Source: Mycoplana dimorpha
GTDB taxonomy: Bacteria; Pseudomonadota; Alphaproteobacteria; Rhizobiales; Rhizobiaceae
Assembly (NCBI RefSeq): GCF_003046475.1
Contig: NZ_PZZZ01000003.1
Span: forward strand, 186,001 to 250,000
Length of the DNA stretch: 64,000 nucleotides
Reading direction: 5' to 3'
Shown here: positions 31,623 to 40,800 of the stretch, one piece after another
Numbering within the stretch: the stretch's first letter is position 1
How the letters are laid out: the number at the start of each line of letters is the position of its first letter
The notes under the pieces: model-generated
Told to the model about the DNA's origin: nothing
The model's input: the letters and a program-made list of their open reading frames with translations, nothing else
Database searches by the model: none
Made by a program: the position numbers and the translations under genes

Positions 31623-32724
31623 ACGCGCGAGGCCAGCCGTGGCCGCACCGGAACCGCAGACAATAATCGAGCGCACCGGTGCGATCGGCCGAATCCGGCT
31701 CAACAGGCCGAAGGCGCTGAACAGCCTGACGCTGGCGATGGTGCGCGACATCGAGGCGGGGCTCGATCGTTTCGAGGTCGACCCCCAGGTCGCAGCCGTG
31801 CTGATCACCGGCGAAGGCGAGCGCGGCCTCTGCGCAGGCGGCGACATCCGCATGATCTACGAGGGCGGCAAGGCCGACACCGACGCGCCCACCATGTTCT
31901 GGCGCGAGGAATATCGCATGAACGCCCGGCTGGGCCGGTTCGAAAAGCCGTTCATCGCGATCATGGACGGAATTGTCATGGGCGGCGGCGTCGGCGTTTC
32001 CGTCTATGGCAGCCATCGCATCGTCACCGAGCGGACGCGCCTCGCCATGCCCGAGACCGGCATCGGCTTCTTCCCCGACATCGGAGCCTCCTGGTTCCTG
32101 ACCCGGCAGGACGGCGAGCTCGGCACCTATGCGGCGCTGACCGGCGAGCAGCTTTTGGCCGGCGACGCCATCGCGCTCGGCCTTGCCGACCTTTACGTGC
32201 CCTCCGACCGCCTGCCGGCACTGATCGAGGCGCTGGCGGCCCTGCCCGCCGCCGCCGGCCATAACGAGATCTCTGAAAGCATCGCCGCCTTTACCGAGTC
32301 GCCGCCGAACGGAACAATGGCGTCGCGGAGAGCCGCGATCGACCGGCTCTTCGCCTTTGACACGGTCGAGGAGATCATCGCGGCGCTGGAGCGGGACGGC
32401 TCGGATTTTGCCGACGGCACGCTCGCCGTGCTGCGCACCAAGTCGCCCACCAGCCTGAAGGTCACGCTGAGGCTGCTCCGCCTCGGTCGCAAGGCGCCGT
32501 CGCTGGAGGCCTGCCTCGCGCACGAGTTCGCCGCCACCGCCGCGGTGCTGCGCAGCCACGATTTTTACGAGGGCGTCCGCGCCGCGGTGATCGACAAGGA
32601 CCGCAACCCGCAATGGCGGCCGGCGCGGCTCGACGGGGTTAGCGGAGCAGACGTCGCGGCCTACTTTCAGCCATCGACCGAGCCGCTCTTTCCGGCCGGG
32701 TCCGGGAAAGGAGAACGCACATGA
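31606..32724 (+). CDS. 3-hydroxyisobutyryl-CoA hydrolase / enoyl-CoA hydratase-isomerase family
   Basis: A 372-residue crotonase-fold protein whose length and motifs match 3-hydroxyisobutyryl-CoA hydrolase (HIBCH) rather than shorter hydratases: the oxyanion segment LCAGGDIRMIYEGG and MPETGIGFFPDIGASWFL, with the Glu and Asp used by the hydrolase. It removes CoA from 3-hydroxyisobutyryl-CoA in valine degradation, feeding the next gene (mmsB). The ATG start lies inside the lpdV end, and the stop overlaps mmsB by four bases. Confidence 0.92.
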   Translation: MPSTSERARPAVAAPEPQTIIERTGAIGRIRLNRPKALNSLTLAMVRDIEAGLDRFEVDPQVAAVLITGEGERGLCAGGDIRMIYEGGKADTDAPTMFWREEYRMNARLGRFEKPFIAIMDGIVMGGGVGVSVYGSHRIVTERTRLAMPETGIGFFPDIGASWFLTRQDGELGTYAALTGEQLLAGDAIALGLADLYVPSDRLPALIEALAALPAAAGHNEISESIAAFTESPPNGTMASRRAAIDRLFAFDTVEEIIAALERDGSDFADGTLAVLRTKSPTSLKVTLRLLRLGRKAPSLEACLAHEFAATAAVLRSHDFYEGVRAAVIDKDRNPQWRPARLDGVSGADVAAYFQPSTEPLFPAGSGKGERT

Positions 32725-33617
32725 CGGCAATCGCATTCATCGGTCTCGGCCACATGGGCGGCCCCATGGCCGCAAACCTCGTCAAGGCCGGCCATCAGGT
32801 TCGCGGCTTCGACCTCGTCGCGCAATTGCTTGACCAGGCCGCCAGGAGCGGTGTCTCGCCCTGCACTTCGCTCGCCGAAGTGGTGTCCGGCGCCCAAACG
32901 GTGATCACCATGCTGCCGGCCGGCCAGCACGTGCTGTCGGTCTGGCAGGAACTCGTGGAGATCGTGCCAGCCGGCACGCTGCTGATCGACTGCTCGACGA
33001 TCGACATCGACAGCGCCCGCAAGGCCCACGCGCTTGCCGAGGCGAAAGGCTGTCCGGCGCTCGATGCGCCCGTCTCCGGCGGCACCGGCGGGGCCACGGC
33101 CGGTACGCTCACCTTCATGGTGGGCGGCGCCGCGGAAACCTTTGCCGGCGCCAGGCCGGTCTTCGAGGCGATGGGGAAAAAGATCATCCACTGCGGCGAG
33201 GCGTCTGCGGGACAGGCGGCGAAGATCTGCAACAACATGATCCTCGGCATTTCGATGATCGCCGTCGGCGAGGCCTTCGTCCTCGGCGAGAAGCTCGGCC
33301 TGACGCACCAGGCGCTGTTCGACGTCGCGTCGGTCTCCTCCGGCCAGTGCTGGTCGCTGTCGACCTATTGTCCCGTCCCCGGCCCGGTGCCGACCTCGCC
33401 CGCAAACCGCGACTACCAGCCGGGCTTCGCCGGAGCGCTGATGCTGAAGGACCTCAAGCTGTCGCAGGAGGCCGCGGAAGCGACCGGAGCGATGACGCCG
33501 CTCGGCGCGAAGGCCACCCGCCTCTACCAGATGTTTGCCGACGAGGGATTCGCGGATAAGGATTTCTCTGGCATCATCAACATGTTGCGGGATAAATCCG
33601 GCACGGGCGCCGAGTAG
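32721..33617 (+). CDS. mmsB: 3-hydroxyisobutyrate dehydrogenase
   Basis: A 298-residue beta-hydroxyacid dehydrogenase. The NAD motif IAFIGLGHMGGPMAANLVKA is at residues 4-23, the substrate-binding segment is DAPVSGGTGGATAGTLTFM near residue 115, and the catalytic Lys is in GQAAKICNNM. It oxidises 3-hydroxyisobutyrate to methylmalonate semialdehyde. The expected next enzyme, methylmalonate-semialdehyde dehydrogenase (mmsA), is not in the window. Confidence 0.94.
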   Translation: MTAIAFIGLGHMGGPMAANLVKAGHQVRGFDLVAQLLDQAARSGVSPCTSLAEVVSGAQTVITMLPAGQHVLSVWQELVEIVPAGTLLIDCSTIDIDSARKAHALAEAKGCPALDAPVSGGTGGATAGTLTFMVGGAAETFAGARPVFEAMGKKIIHCGEASAGQAAKICNNMILGISMIAVGEAFVLGEKLGLTHQALFDVASVSSGQCWSLSTYCPVPGPVPTSPANRDYQPGFAGALMLKDLKLSQEAAEATGAMTPLGAKATRLYQMFADEGFADKDFSGIINMLRDKSGTGAE

Positions 33618-33644
33618 CGGCGCGGCAGCAAGGGGAGTAGCCAG

Positions 33645-34415
33645 GTGGAACAACCGATCATCATCGAGCGGCAGGGCCGCGTCGTCATCGTCACGCTGAA
33701 CCGGCCGGCGGCCCGCAACGCCTTGAACTCCGAAGTGATGGTCGCCATGGCCAACGAGCTGGCGCCGCTTGACCGCGACCCGGGCGTCGGCTGCTTCGTC
33801 ATCCGCGGCTCGGAGAAGGCGTTCGCCGCCGGCGCCGACATCAAGGAGATGGCCGACAAGTCGTTCTCGCAGATGTACAACGAGGACTTCTTCGCCGCCT
33901 GGGACCGGTTCGCGTCCTTCCGTACGCCGAAGATCGCCGCCGTGTCCGGCTATGCGCTCGGCGGCGGCTGCGAGCTCGCAATGATGTGCGACATGATCTT
34001 CGCCGCCGACACGGCTATGTTCGGCCAACCGGAGATCAAGCTCGGCGTCATTCCCGGCATGGGCGGCTCGCAGCGGCTGACCAAGCTCGTCGGCAAGGCC
34101 AAGGCGATGGACCTGATCCTCACCGGCCGGATGATGGATGCGCAGGAAGCCGAGCGCTGCGGCCTCGTCGCCCGCGTCATCCCGGCCGAGAAGCTGATCG
34201 AGGAGACGCTCAAGACCGCTGAAACGATAGCCGGCTACGGAAAGGCGGCGACCACCGCCGCCCGCGAGGCGGTCGATCGTGCCCTCGAGGGCGGCTTGCG
34301 GGAAGGCATCCTGTTCGAGCGCCGGCTGTTCCACGCGCTTTTTGCCACCGCCGACCAGAAGGAAGGCATGGCCGCCTTCGTGGAAAAGCGCGCCCCGGCG
34401 TTCAAGGGCGAATAG
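33645..34415 (+). CDS. Enoyl-CoA hydratase
   Basis: A 256-residue crotonase-family hydratase. The oxyanion segment is [13 protein letters not shown], and both catalytic glutamates are present in [11 protein letters not shown] and [15 protein letters not shown]. It starts with GTG, 10 bases after AAGGGGAG. Here it likely hydrates methacrylyl-CoA and tiglyl-CoA, completing the set of valine and isoleucine enzymes. It is the last gene of the operon. Confidence 0.92.
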   Translation: MEQPIIIERQGRVVIVTLNRPAARNALNSEVMVAMANELAPLDRDPGVGCFVIRGSEKAFAAGADIKEMADKSFSQMYNEDFFAAWDRFASFRTPKIAAVSGYALGGGCELAMMCDMIFAADTAMFGQPEIKLGVIPGMGGSQRLTKLVGKAKAMDLILTGRMMDAQEAERCGLVARVIPAEKLIEETLKTAETIAGYGKAATTAAREAVDRALEGGLREGILFERRLFHALFATADQKEGMAAFVEKRAPAFKGE

Positions 34416-34492
34416 CCCGGCCACGGCCTTGCCGGATGTCTCCCGGAAGCCGGCAACGGCTCCGGGCCGATACATGCAAAGAACAAAGACCA

Positions 34493-34529
34493 AAGCAGAG
34501 CGGGTGAATCGTTCTTCCGCGCTCTGCTT
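34493..34529. repeat. Ten-base perfect stem-loop downstream of the BCAA operon
   Basis: AAGCAGAGCG (34493-34502) and CGCTCTGCTT (34520-34529) can pair perfectly around a 17-base loop. No U-tract follows on the plus strand; it may still act as the operon end or as an RNA stabiliser. It argues that coding sequence of the amidase begins after it. Confidence 0.5.
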
Positions 34530-34614
34530 CAGGCGGGCATCGCCCGGATGGATTTCCGTGCAGCCCGTCTGCTATGAAGCGATCCGGTCTCCCCTCAAAT
34601 CGCGCAGGCCCGCC

Positions 34615-35928
34615 TTGTCACACGACCCGACGTCACACAATCCGACCAGAACTCGACTCGAGACCATCCTTGCGCGCCTTGCAGCGCGCCGGGAGACGGA
34701 ACGAACCTACACGACGCTCTATCCGGAAAGCGCCCGCGCCGAAGCCGACGCCGCGGATGCCCGCCTGCGAGAGGGCCGGAGCCTTGGCCCGCTCGATGGC
34801 CGCATCGTGTCGATCAAGGACCTGTTCGACGTGGCCGGCGAGCCGACGCTGGCAGGCTCGGTCATCCGCCGCAGCGCCCCGGCGGCTATGGCCGACGCCG
34901 CGGTCGTGCGCCAGCTGCGCGCCGCCGGCTGCGTCATCATCGGCAAGACCCACATGACCGAGTTCGCCTTCACCGCCGTCGGCCTCAATCCGCACTACCC
35001 GGTGCCGGGCAACGCGACGGACGAGAGCCTCGTTCCCGGCGGCTCGTCGTCGGGCGCGGCGGTCTCGGTCGCCGAGGGCACCTGCGACATCGCGATCGGC
35101 TCGGACACCGGCGGCTCCGTCCGCATCCCGGCGGGGCTCAACGGGCTGGTCGGCTTCAAGCCGACGGCGCGGCGCGTGCCGCTCGACGGCGCCTTCCCGC
35201 TGGCGCCGAGCCTCGATTCAATCGGACCGCTCGCCGCCTCCGTCGCCGACTGCGCCCTGGCCGACGCCATCATGGCCGGCGAGCCACCGGTGCCGCTCGT
35301 TACAACGTCGCTGGACGGACTGAGGATCGGCGTTCCGCGCGGCCGCTTGTTCGAGGATGTCGTGCCGGAGATCGCAAACGCCTTTGAGGCCGGCTTGGAC
35401 AAGCTGAGGCAGGCCGGCGCCGAGTTGGCCGACTGCCCGATCGACGATCTTCTCGACGACATGGACCGGGCCACCCGGATCGGCTCGGTCGCCGGCATCG
35501 AGGCAAGCCGCATCCACGCCGACTGGCTGGACGACGAGCAGGCGCCGGTCGATGTCCGCGTTTCGGGCACGCTGCGGCGCCGCCGGCTGGTCTCCGACGC
35601 CGATCTAGAAGCGCTGCTGGCGCGCCGTGCCGAACTTGCTGGTGCCATGGACCGGCGCTTGGCGCCCTTCGAAGCGCTCGCTCTTCCGACCAGCCCGATC
35701 TTTGCCCCGAGCATCGCCGCGGTCTCGTCGAACGAGGAAACCTACCGCCGCGTAGAGGATCTGCTTCTGCGCAACAACCAGGTTGCCAACCAGTTCGACC
35801 TGACGGCGATCACCCTGCCGATGGCCGGCCTCGCCCGTCCGGCCGGCCTGATGCTGTTCGGCCGCACCGGCACCGACCGGACCCTGCTGCAGATCGCCGC
35901 CGCCGTGGAATTGCAGTTGCGCGCCTGA
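34615..35928 (+). CDS. Amidase signature family protein
   Basis: A 437-residue amidase (GatA-like fold). The Ser-Ser-Lys triad is visible: SIKDLFDVAG gives the Lys, and GGSSSGAAVSVA with SDTGGSVRIPAGLNG gives the two serines near residues 140-170. The start is uncertain. I prefer the TTG at 34615 because the protein then has the usual length and begins just before the conserved domain; an ATG at 34474 would run through a perfect hairpin at 34493-34529. It is not GatA itself, since no gatC/gatB is nearby. The substrate is unknown. It is transcribed separately from the BCAA operon. Confidence 0.86.
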   Translation: MSHDPTSHNPTRTRLETILARLAARRETERTYTTLYPESARAEADAADARLREGRSLGPLDGRIVSIKDLFDVAGEPTLAGSVIRRSAPAAMADAAVVRQLRAAGCVIIGKTHMTEFAFTAVGLNPHYPVPGNATDESLVPGGSSSGAAVSVAEGTCDIAIGSDTGGSVRIPAGLNGLVGFKPTARRVPLDGAFPLAPSLDSIGPLAASVADCALADAIMAGEPPVPLVTTSLDGLRIGVPRGRLFEDVVPEIANAFEAGLDKLRQAGAELADCPIDDLLDDMDRATRIGSVAGIEASRIHADWLDDEQAPVDVRVSGTLRRRRLVSDADLEALLARRAELAGAMDRRLAPFEALALPTSPIFAPSIAAVSSNEETYRRVEDLLLRNNQVANQFDLTAITLPMAGLARPAGLMLFGRTGTDRTLLQIAAAVELQLRA

Positions 35929-36003
35929 ACCGACCGGTCGAAAGCGGATCGCGTGAAATTGAAGAACGGTGACGCTATTTAAGCATCTGATCTGAGGCAT
36001 TTC

Positions 36004-36037
36004 TCTCTCCCGAAACCGCAATAGCCTTCGGGAGAGA
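36004..36037. terminator. Stem-loop between convergent amidase and small gene
   Basis: TCTCTCCCGAA (36004-36014) and TTCGGGAGAGA (36027-36037) form an 11-base perfect stem with a 12-base loop in the 119-base convergent gap. It could end both transcripts, though neither side has a clean U-tract. Confidence 0.55.
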
Positions 36038-36047
36038 CGCCGCCGCC

Positions 36048-36212
36048 TCAGTGGCGGGTCTCGACCGGCTCGTCCTCGGCCAGGAACTGATGCGCCTCCC
36101 GGAGCGCGCTGACCAGCATATCGGTCAGTTGCTCGCCGCCGCCGGCATCGAGCAGCAGCGCCACCATCTCGTTGCAGGCATTGCCCTCATGGCTTCCATC
36201 GATCGACATCAT
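36048..36212 (-). CDS. Small hypothetical protein (54 residues)
   Basis: A short acidic, helix-prone protein ending in LREAHQFLAEDEPVETRH. I chose the second Met run (MMSIDG) because GAGAGG is positioned six bases upstream; the frame is open six codons further. Codon use (GC-rich third positions) agrees with real coding and the reading frame is flanked by a terminator-like hairpin at its 3' end. I do not recognise a family. It is followed on the same strand by an MFS gene that starts much further upstream, so it is a separate unit. Confidence 0.5.
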   Translation of the reverse strand: MMSIDGSHEGNACNEMVALLLDAGGGEQLTDMLVSALREAHQFLAEDEPVETRH

Positions 36213-36328
36213 GTCGTCCTCTCGTCGCATTGTGCTCGTTTCGGCCGTGTTAGGCCGCAGGCCTTGCGCTGAGCTTGCCGCCGCCGGTGCTCGCAGGGAG
36301 CGGCTGCGTACAGGGAGACAAGCGGACG

Positions 36329-37750
36329 TCAGCGCCCGAGAGGTGCCGTTGCTGATCCTGCGGCCGACCGGCGCGGCTGGTCGGCCGGATAGGGGGTCGG
36401 CAGCAGCAGGACGAGACCGCCGAGCAGAAACAGCACAAGCGTGCCCATGCCGAGCGCGGCCGAACCGGTCGCGCTGGTGACGAGGCCGACCGAAAGCGGG
36501 GCGGCAAACGACGTCGCCCGGCCGGTCAGCGCATAGAGGCCGAAGTAGCGGCCCGCCTCGTCGGGTGCGACGCTGCGCGCCAGGTAGGAGCGGGCCGAGG
36601 CCTGCACCGGCCCGAAGGCGAGGCCGACGAGCAGCCCGTAGACGATGTAGGCCTTCTCGGCCGCGGTGCCGAACAGGCCGCCGCTGTCGTCGGCAGGAAG
36701 CGGCAGCAGGCCGAACAGCGTGTATCCCGGCGCGGTCGAGACGATGCCGAAGGTGGCGACGGTCAGGCAGATCAGGCTGGCGACGACGACCGCCTTCGAG
36801 CCGAAGCGGCCGTCGAGCCGGCTCGCCCAGAAGCAGCCGCCGATCGCCACCACGTTGAGGATGATGCCGTAGATGCCGAGCTCCATCGTCTGCCAGGCGA
36901 ACATGCCGGCCGCAAAGGTGCCGCCGAGCGCCAGCAACCCGTTGACGCCGTCCTGGTAGATCATCCGCGCGATCAGGAACCGCAGGATACCGGGCCGGGC
37001 CTTCAGTTCGCCGAGCGTGGCGCCGATGGAGAGGAGGCCCGACCGAACGGCCTGGCGGATCGGCAGGCCGCGCCCGCCGTCCGGCGTGAAGAGAAACATC
37101 GGCAGGATGAACACCAGGTACCAGACGGCCGAGATCGGCCCGGTGATCCGCGCATCCTCGCCCTCAGCCGCGCTCAGGCCGAACAACGGCGCGATGCCGA
37201 GCGCGGTCTTTCCGGTGTCCGGATTGGCGGCCAGAAGCAGCACGACACCGATCAGCACGACCATGCCGCCGAGATAGCCAAGCCCCCAGGCGAGATTGGA
37301 GATCCGTCCCGCCTCTTCCGGCTTCACCAGCCGCGGCATCATCGAATCGTTGAAGACGATGGAAAACTCGGCGGCGATCGTCGCAAGCACCATCATCGCA
37401 AGCGGCATCAAGAGCCCGGTTCCCGGCGCCGCGTACCAGAGCGCCCAGAGCGCGCCGACCTGGACGACGGCGAACAGGCCGATCCAGGGCTTGCGGCGTC
37501 CGGTGGCGTCGGCAAGCGAGCCGAGCACCGGCGAAAACAGCGCGATGACGATGCCGGAGATCGTCAGCGTGTAGCTCCAGGCGGCCTGGCCGGAGACCGG
37601 ATCGGCGGCAAGCCGCGAGACGAGATAGGGGCCGAAGATGAAGGTGGTGATCACCGTGAAGAAGGGCTGTGCCGCCCAGTCGAACAGCATCCAGCCCCAG
37701 ATGCCGAGCCGTCCGGTCCGGCGCCCGGCACTCTCTTCCCGATCCCTCAT
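36329..37750 (-). CDS. MFS transporter, UMF1 family
   Basis: A 473-residue inner-membrane protein with twelve hydrophobic segments. The start WGWMLFDWAAQPFFTVITTF is typical of the UMF1 (unknown major facilitator 1/Vps22-like, YxiO) family, as is the loop with FNDSMMPRLVKPEEAGRISN near residue 130. The ATG at 37750 has GGAGG four bases in front of the ATCG spacer. Substrate unknown. It lies downstream of the glutamate dehydrogenase gene on the same strand, but the 134-base gap with gdh upstream of it in the opposite order shows it is transcribed first from its own site. Confidence 0.85.
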   Translation of the reverse strand: MRDREESAGRRTGRLGIWGWMLFDWAAQPFFTVITTFIFGPYLVSRLAADPVSGQAAWSYTLTISGIVIALFSPVLGSLADATGRRKPWIGLFAVVQVGALWALWYAAPGTGLLMPLAMMVLATIAAEFSIVFNDSMMPRLVKPEEAGRISNLAWGLGYLGGMVVLIGVVLLLAANPDTGKTALGIAPLFGLSAAEGEDARITGPISAVWYLVFILPMFLFTPDGGRGLPIRQAVRSGLLSIGATLGELKARPGILRFLIARMIYQDGVNGLLALGGTFAAGMFAWQTMELGIYGIILNVVAIGGCFWASRLDGRFGSKAVVVASLICLTVATFGIVSTAPGYTLFGLLPLPADDSGGLFGTAAEKAYIVYGLLVGLAFGPVQASARSYLARSVAPDEAGRYFGLYALTGRATSFAAPLSVGLVTSATGSAALGMGTLVLFLLGGLVLLLPTPYPADQPRRSAAGSATAPLGR

Positions 37751-37884
37751 CGATCCTCCAACGCCAAACGATAGCCGCTGGGCATCGCCTGCGCGGCCGG
37801 TTCACGGGTCCGCCCGCAGGCCGGCTTATTGGGCCGATGCCGGGTCAGCACGCCGGACGCGGCAGCGCGCCCGGCGGCACCTTC

Positions 37885-40800
37885 TCACCTCATCCGGCCG
37901 TGCGCAAGGTCGCTGACCACGCCGGCGGCGACGGAAATCTTGGACAGCGTCGCTTCGCCCGCTTCCGTCAGGGCGCCGAGGCGTCCCGTCACCATCCCCA
38001 GCCGTTCGGCGTCGGCAGCGCGCCAGGCCGCAAGCGGATTCTTGTCGCCCTTGTGCCGGTTCAGGATCGACACGGTGAGCTCGCGGCGGGCATTGGCGAT
38101 GTCGGTCAGGTTGCGGGCGAGCGCCAGCGATTCGTAGAGATCGCTGGTCGGCACGCGGGCGGCCGCGCCGAGCAGCGCGCCGATGTTGAGCGTGTCGCTG
38201 ATGCCGGCATAGGTCTGGGCCGTGCGGATCAGGTTGTCGCCGGTCTGCGCGGCGATCAGCATGATCTCGGGAACGAAGCTCATCGCCAGCAGGCCGGCGA
38301 CCTCGCGGGCAAGCTCTTCGGGTACGCCCTTGTCCTCGAAATAGAGGGCCTTTCGGCGCATTTCCTCGCGGGCGGCCTCCGACATGAGGCCGGCAAGGTG
38401 CGGGCGGAGCTGCTTCAGCGCCAGCTTCAGCTTTTGCACGGCGCCGTCCAGCGGTGTGTCGATGGCGCCGGTCGTCAGGATGAGCGCCGTCGCATTGGAG
38501 AAGACCCGCCCCAGCTCCTCGTAGAGTTCGTTCTGCGTCGAGCCGCTGACCAGGTTGTCGAGAGCGTCGGTGGCGGCATAGAGCGGGAACAGCTCGTAGC
38601 CCTCGAAGGCCAGCATCGCCGCCTTCACCACGTCGGCGCTCATGTAGCCGGTGCCGTCGGTGAGCTGGCTGACGAAGGCCGGCCCGCCGCGATTGATCAC
38701 CCCGTTGGCCAGGATCGTGGCGATGATCTCGCGCCGCAGCCGGTGCGCCTTGATGTCCCCGGCATGGCTGCGCTGCATCTTGGCCGGGAAATAGCCGATC
38801 AGCGTCGGTTCGAAATAGGGGTCGTCCGGCAGATCGCTGTCGAGGATCTCGTCGAACAGCACGAGCTTGGCGTAGGACAGCAGCACGCCAATCTCCGCGC
38901 GCGTCAGCGGCTTGCCGGCATGGTAGCGCTCGTCCATGACCTGCTCGCTCGGCAGCATCTCGACCTTGCGGTTCAGCTGGCCGGCGGCCTCGAGCCGGCT
39001 CATCAGCCGCGAAAGGCCGGTTCGGTTGGCCTGGCCCTGGCGCTCGCAGAGCGAGATCGCCAGCGACTGCAGGTAGTTGTTGCGCAGCACCAGATGGGCG
39101 ACCTCGTCGGTCATCGAGGCGAGCAGCTTGTTGCGCGTCTCGCGCGTCAGCCGCCCCTCGCGCATGGCCGAGGCGAGCGCGATCTTGATGTTGACCTCGA
39201 CGTCGGAGGAATTGACGCCGGCGGAATTGTCGATCGCATCGGAATTGCAGCGTCCGCCCTTGAGCCCGAAGGCGACACGGGCGCGCTGGGTGACGCCGAG
39301 ATTGGCGCCCTCGCCGATCACCTTGGCGCGCACCTCCTCGGCCGTGACGCGGATCGGGTCGTTGGCACGGTCGCCGACCTCCGCATCCGTCTCGCCAGCC
39401 GCCCGCACATAGGTGCCGATGCCGCCGAACCACAGGAGATCGACAGGCGCCTTGAGGATCGCCGACATGATCTCGAAGGGCGTCGCCTTCTGCTTGTCGA
39501 TGCCGATCGCCGCCATCGCCTCGCTCGTCAGGGTCACCGATTTCTCGGTGCGCGGAATGATCATCGCCCCCTTGGACAGCGCCGCGCGATCATAGTCCTG
39601 CCAGCTGGAGCGCGGCAGCGCGAACATGCGCTTGCGCTCGGCGAAGGAGAGTTCGGTATCGGGGTTTGGATCGATGAAGATGTCGCGGTGGTCGAGGGCG
39701 GCGATCAGCCGCGTCTTGCGCGACAGCAGCATGCCGTTGCCGAACACGTCGCCCGACATGTCGCCGACGCCGACGACCGAAAACGGCGTCTTCTGGATGT
39801 CGACATCCATTTCGCGGAAGTGCCGCTTCACCGTCTCCCAGGCGCCGCGCGCGGTGATGCCCATCTTCTTGTGGTCGTAGCCGGCCGAGCCGCCCGAGGC
39901 GAAGGCGTCGTCCAGCCAGAAGCCGGCTTCCTGCGCCAGCGCGTTGGCGGTGTCGGAGAAGGTCGCCGTGCCCTTGTCGGCGGCGACGACGAAATAGGGG
40001 TCGTCGCCGTCCAGCCGCACCGTGTCGCGCGGCGGCACCACCGCCTGTCCCTCGATGTTGTCGGTTACCGACAGCAGCGTGCGGATGAACGTCTTGTAGG
40101 CCTCCTTGCCGGCATTGAAGACGGCGTCGCGGCTGCCGCCGACCGGCAGCTGCTTCGGATAGAAGCCGCCCTTGGCGCCAACCGGAACGATGACGGCGTT
40201 CTTGACCTGCTGCGCCTTCACCAGGCCCAGCACCTCGGTGCGGTAGTCCTGCGCCCGGTCGGACCAACGGAGGCCGCCGCGGGCGACGCGGCCGAAGCGC
40301 AGGTGAACCCCCTCGACCTCGGCGCCGTAGACGAAGATCTCGCGGAACGGCCGGGGCTCCGGCAGCCCTTCCAAGGCCTGCGGATCGAGCTTGAAGGCAA
40401 GCGTCGCAAGCGGCCGGCCTTCGTCGTCGCGCTGGAAGTAGTTGGTCCTCAGCGTCGCCTCGATGGCATTGACGTAGCGGCGCAGGATCTTGTCCTCGTC
40501 GAGGCTTGGAACGCCCGACAGCGCCTCCTCGATGCGGGCTGCGAGCTCCTCGCTGCGCTTGGCGCGCTTGCGCTCGGCCAGGGTCGGATCGAGCCGGGCC
40601 GAGAATAGATGGAACAGGTCGGCTGCGATGACCGGGTACTTGTTGAGCGTGTCGGCGATATAGTCCTGCGAATAGGCGATGCCGGTCTGGCGCAGGTAGC
40701 GGGCATAGGCCCGCAGCGCCATGATCTCGCGCGCAGTCAGGCCCGCCGTCATGATGAGGCGGTTGAAGGTGTCATCGTCCGTCTGGCCGTGCCAAGCGGA

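Noticed and set aside
37669-40608. 979-codon open frame on the plus strand opposite gdhB
   Set aside because: Same shadow effect; it has no ribosome site or recognisable domain, while the minus strand encodes an intact NAD-glutamate dehydrogenase.
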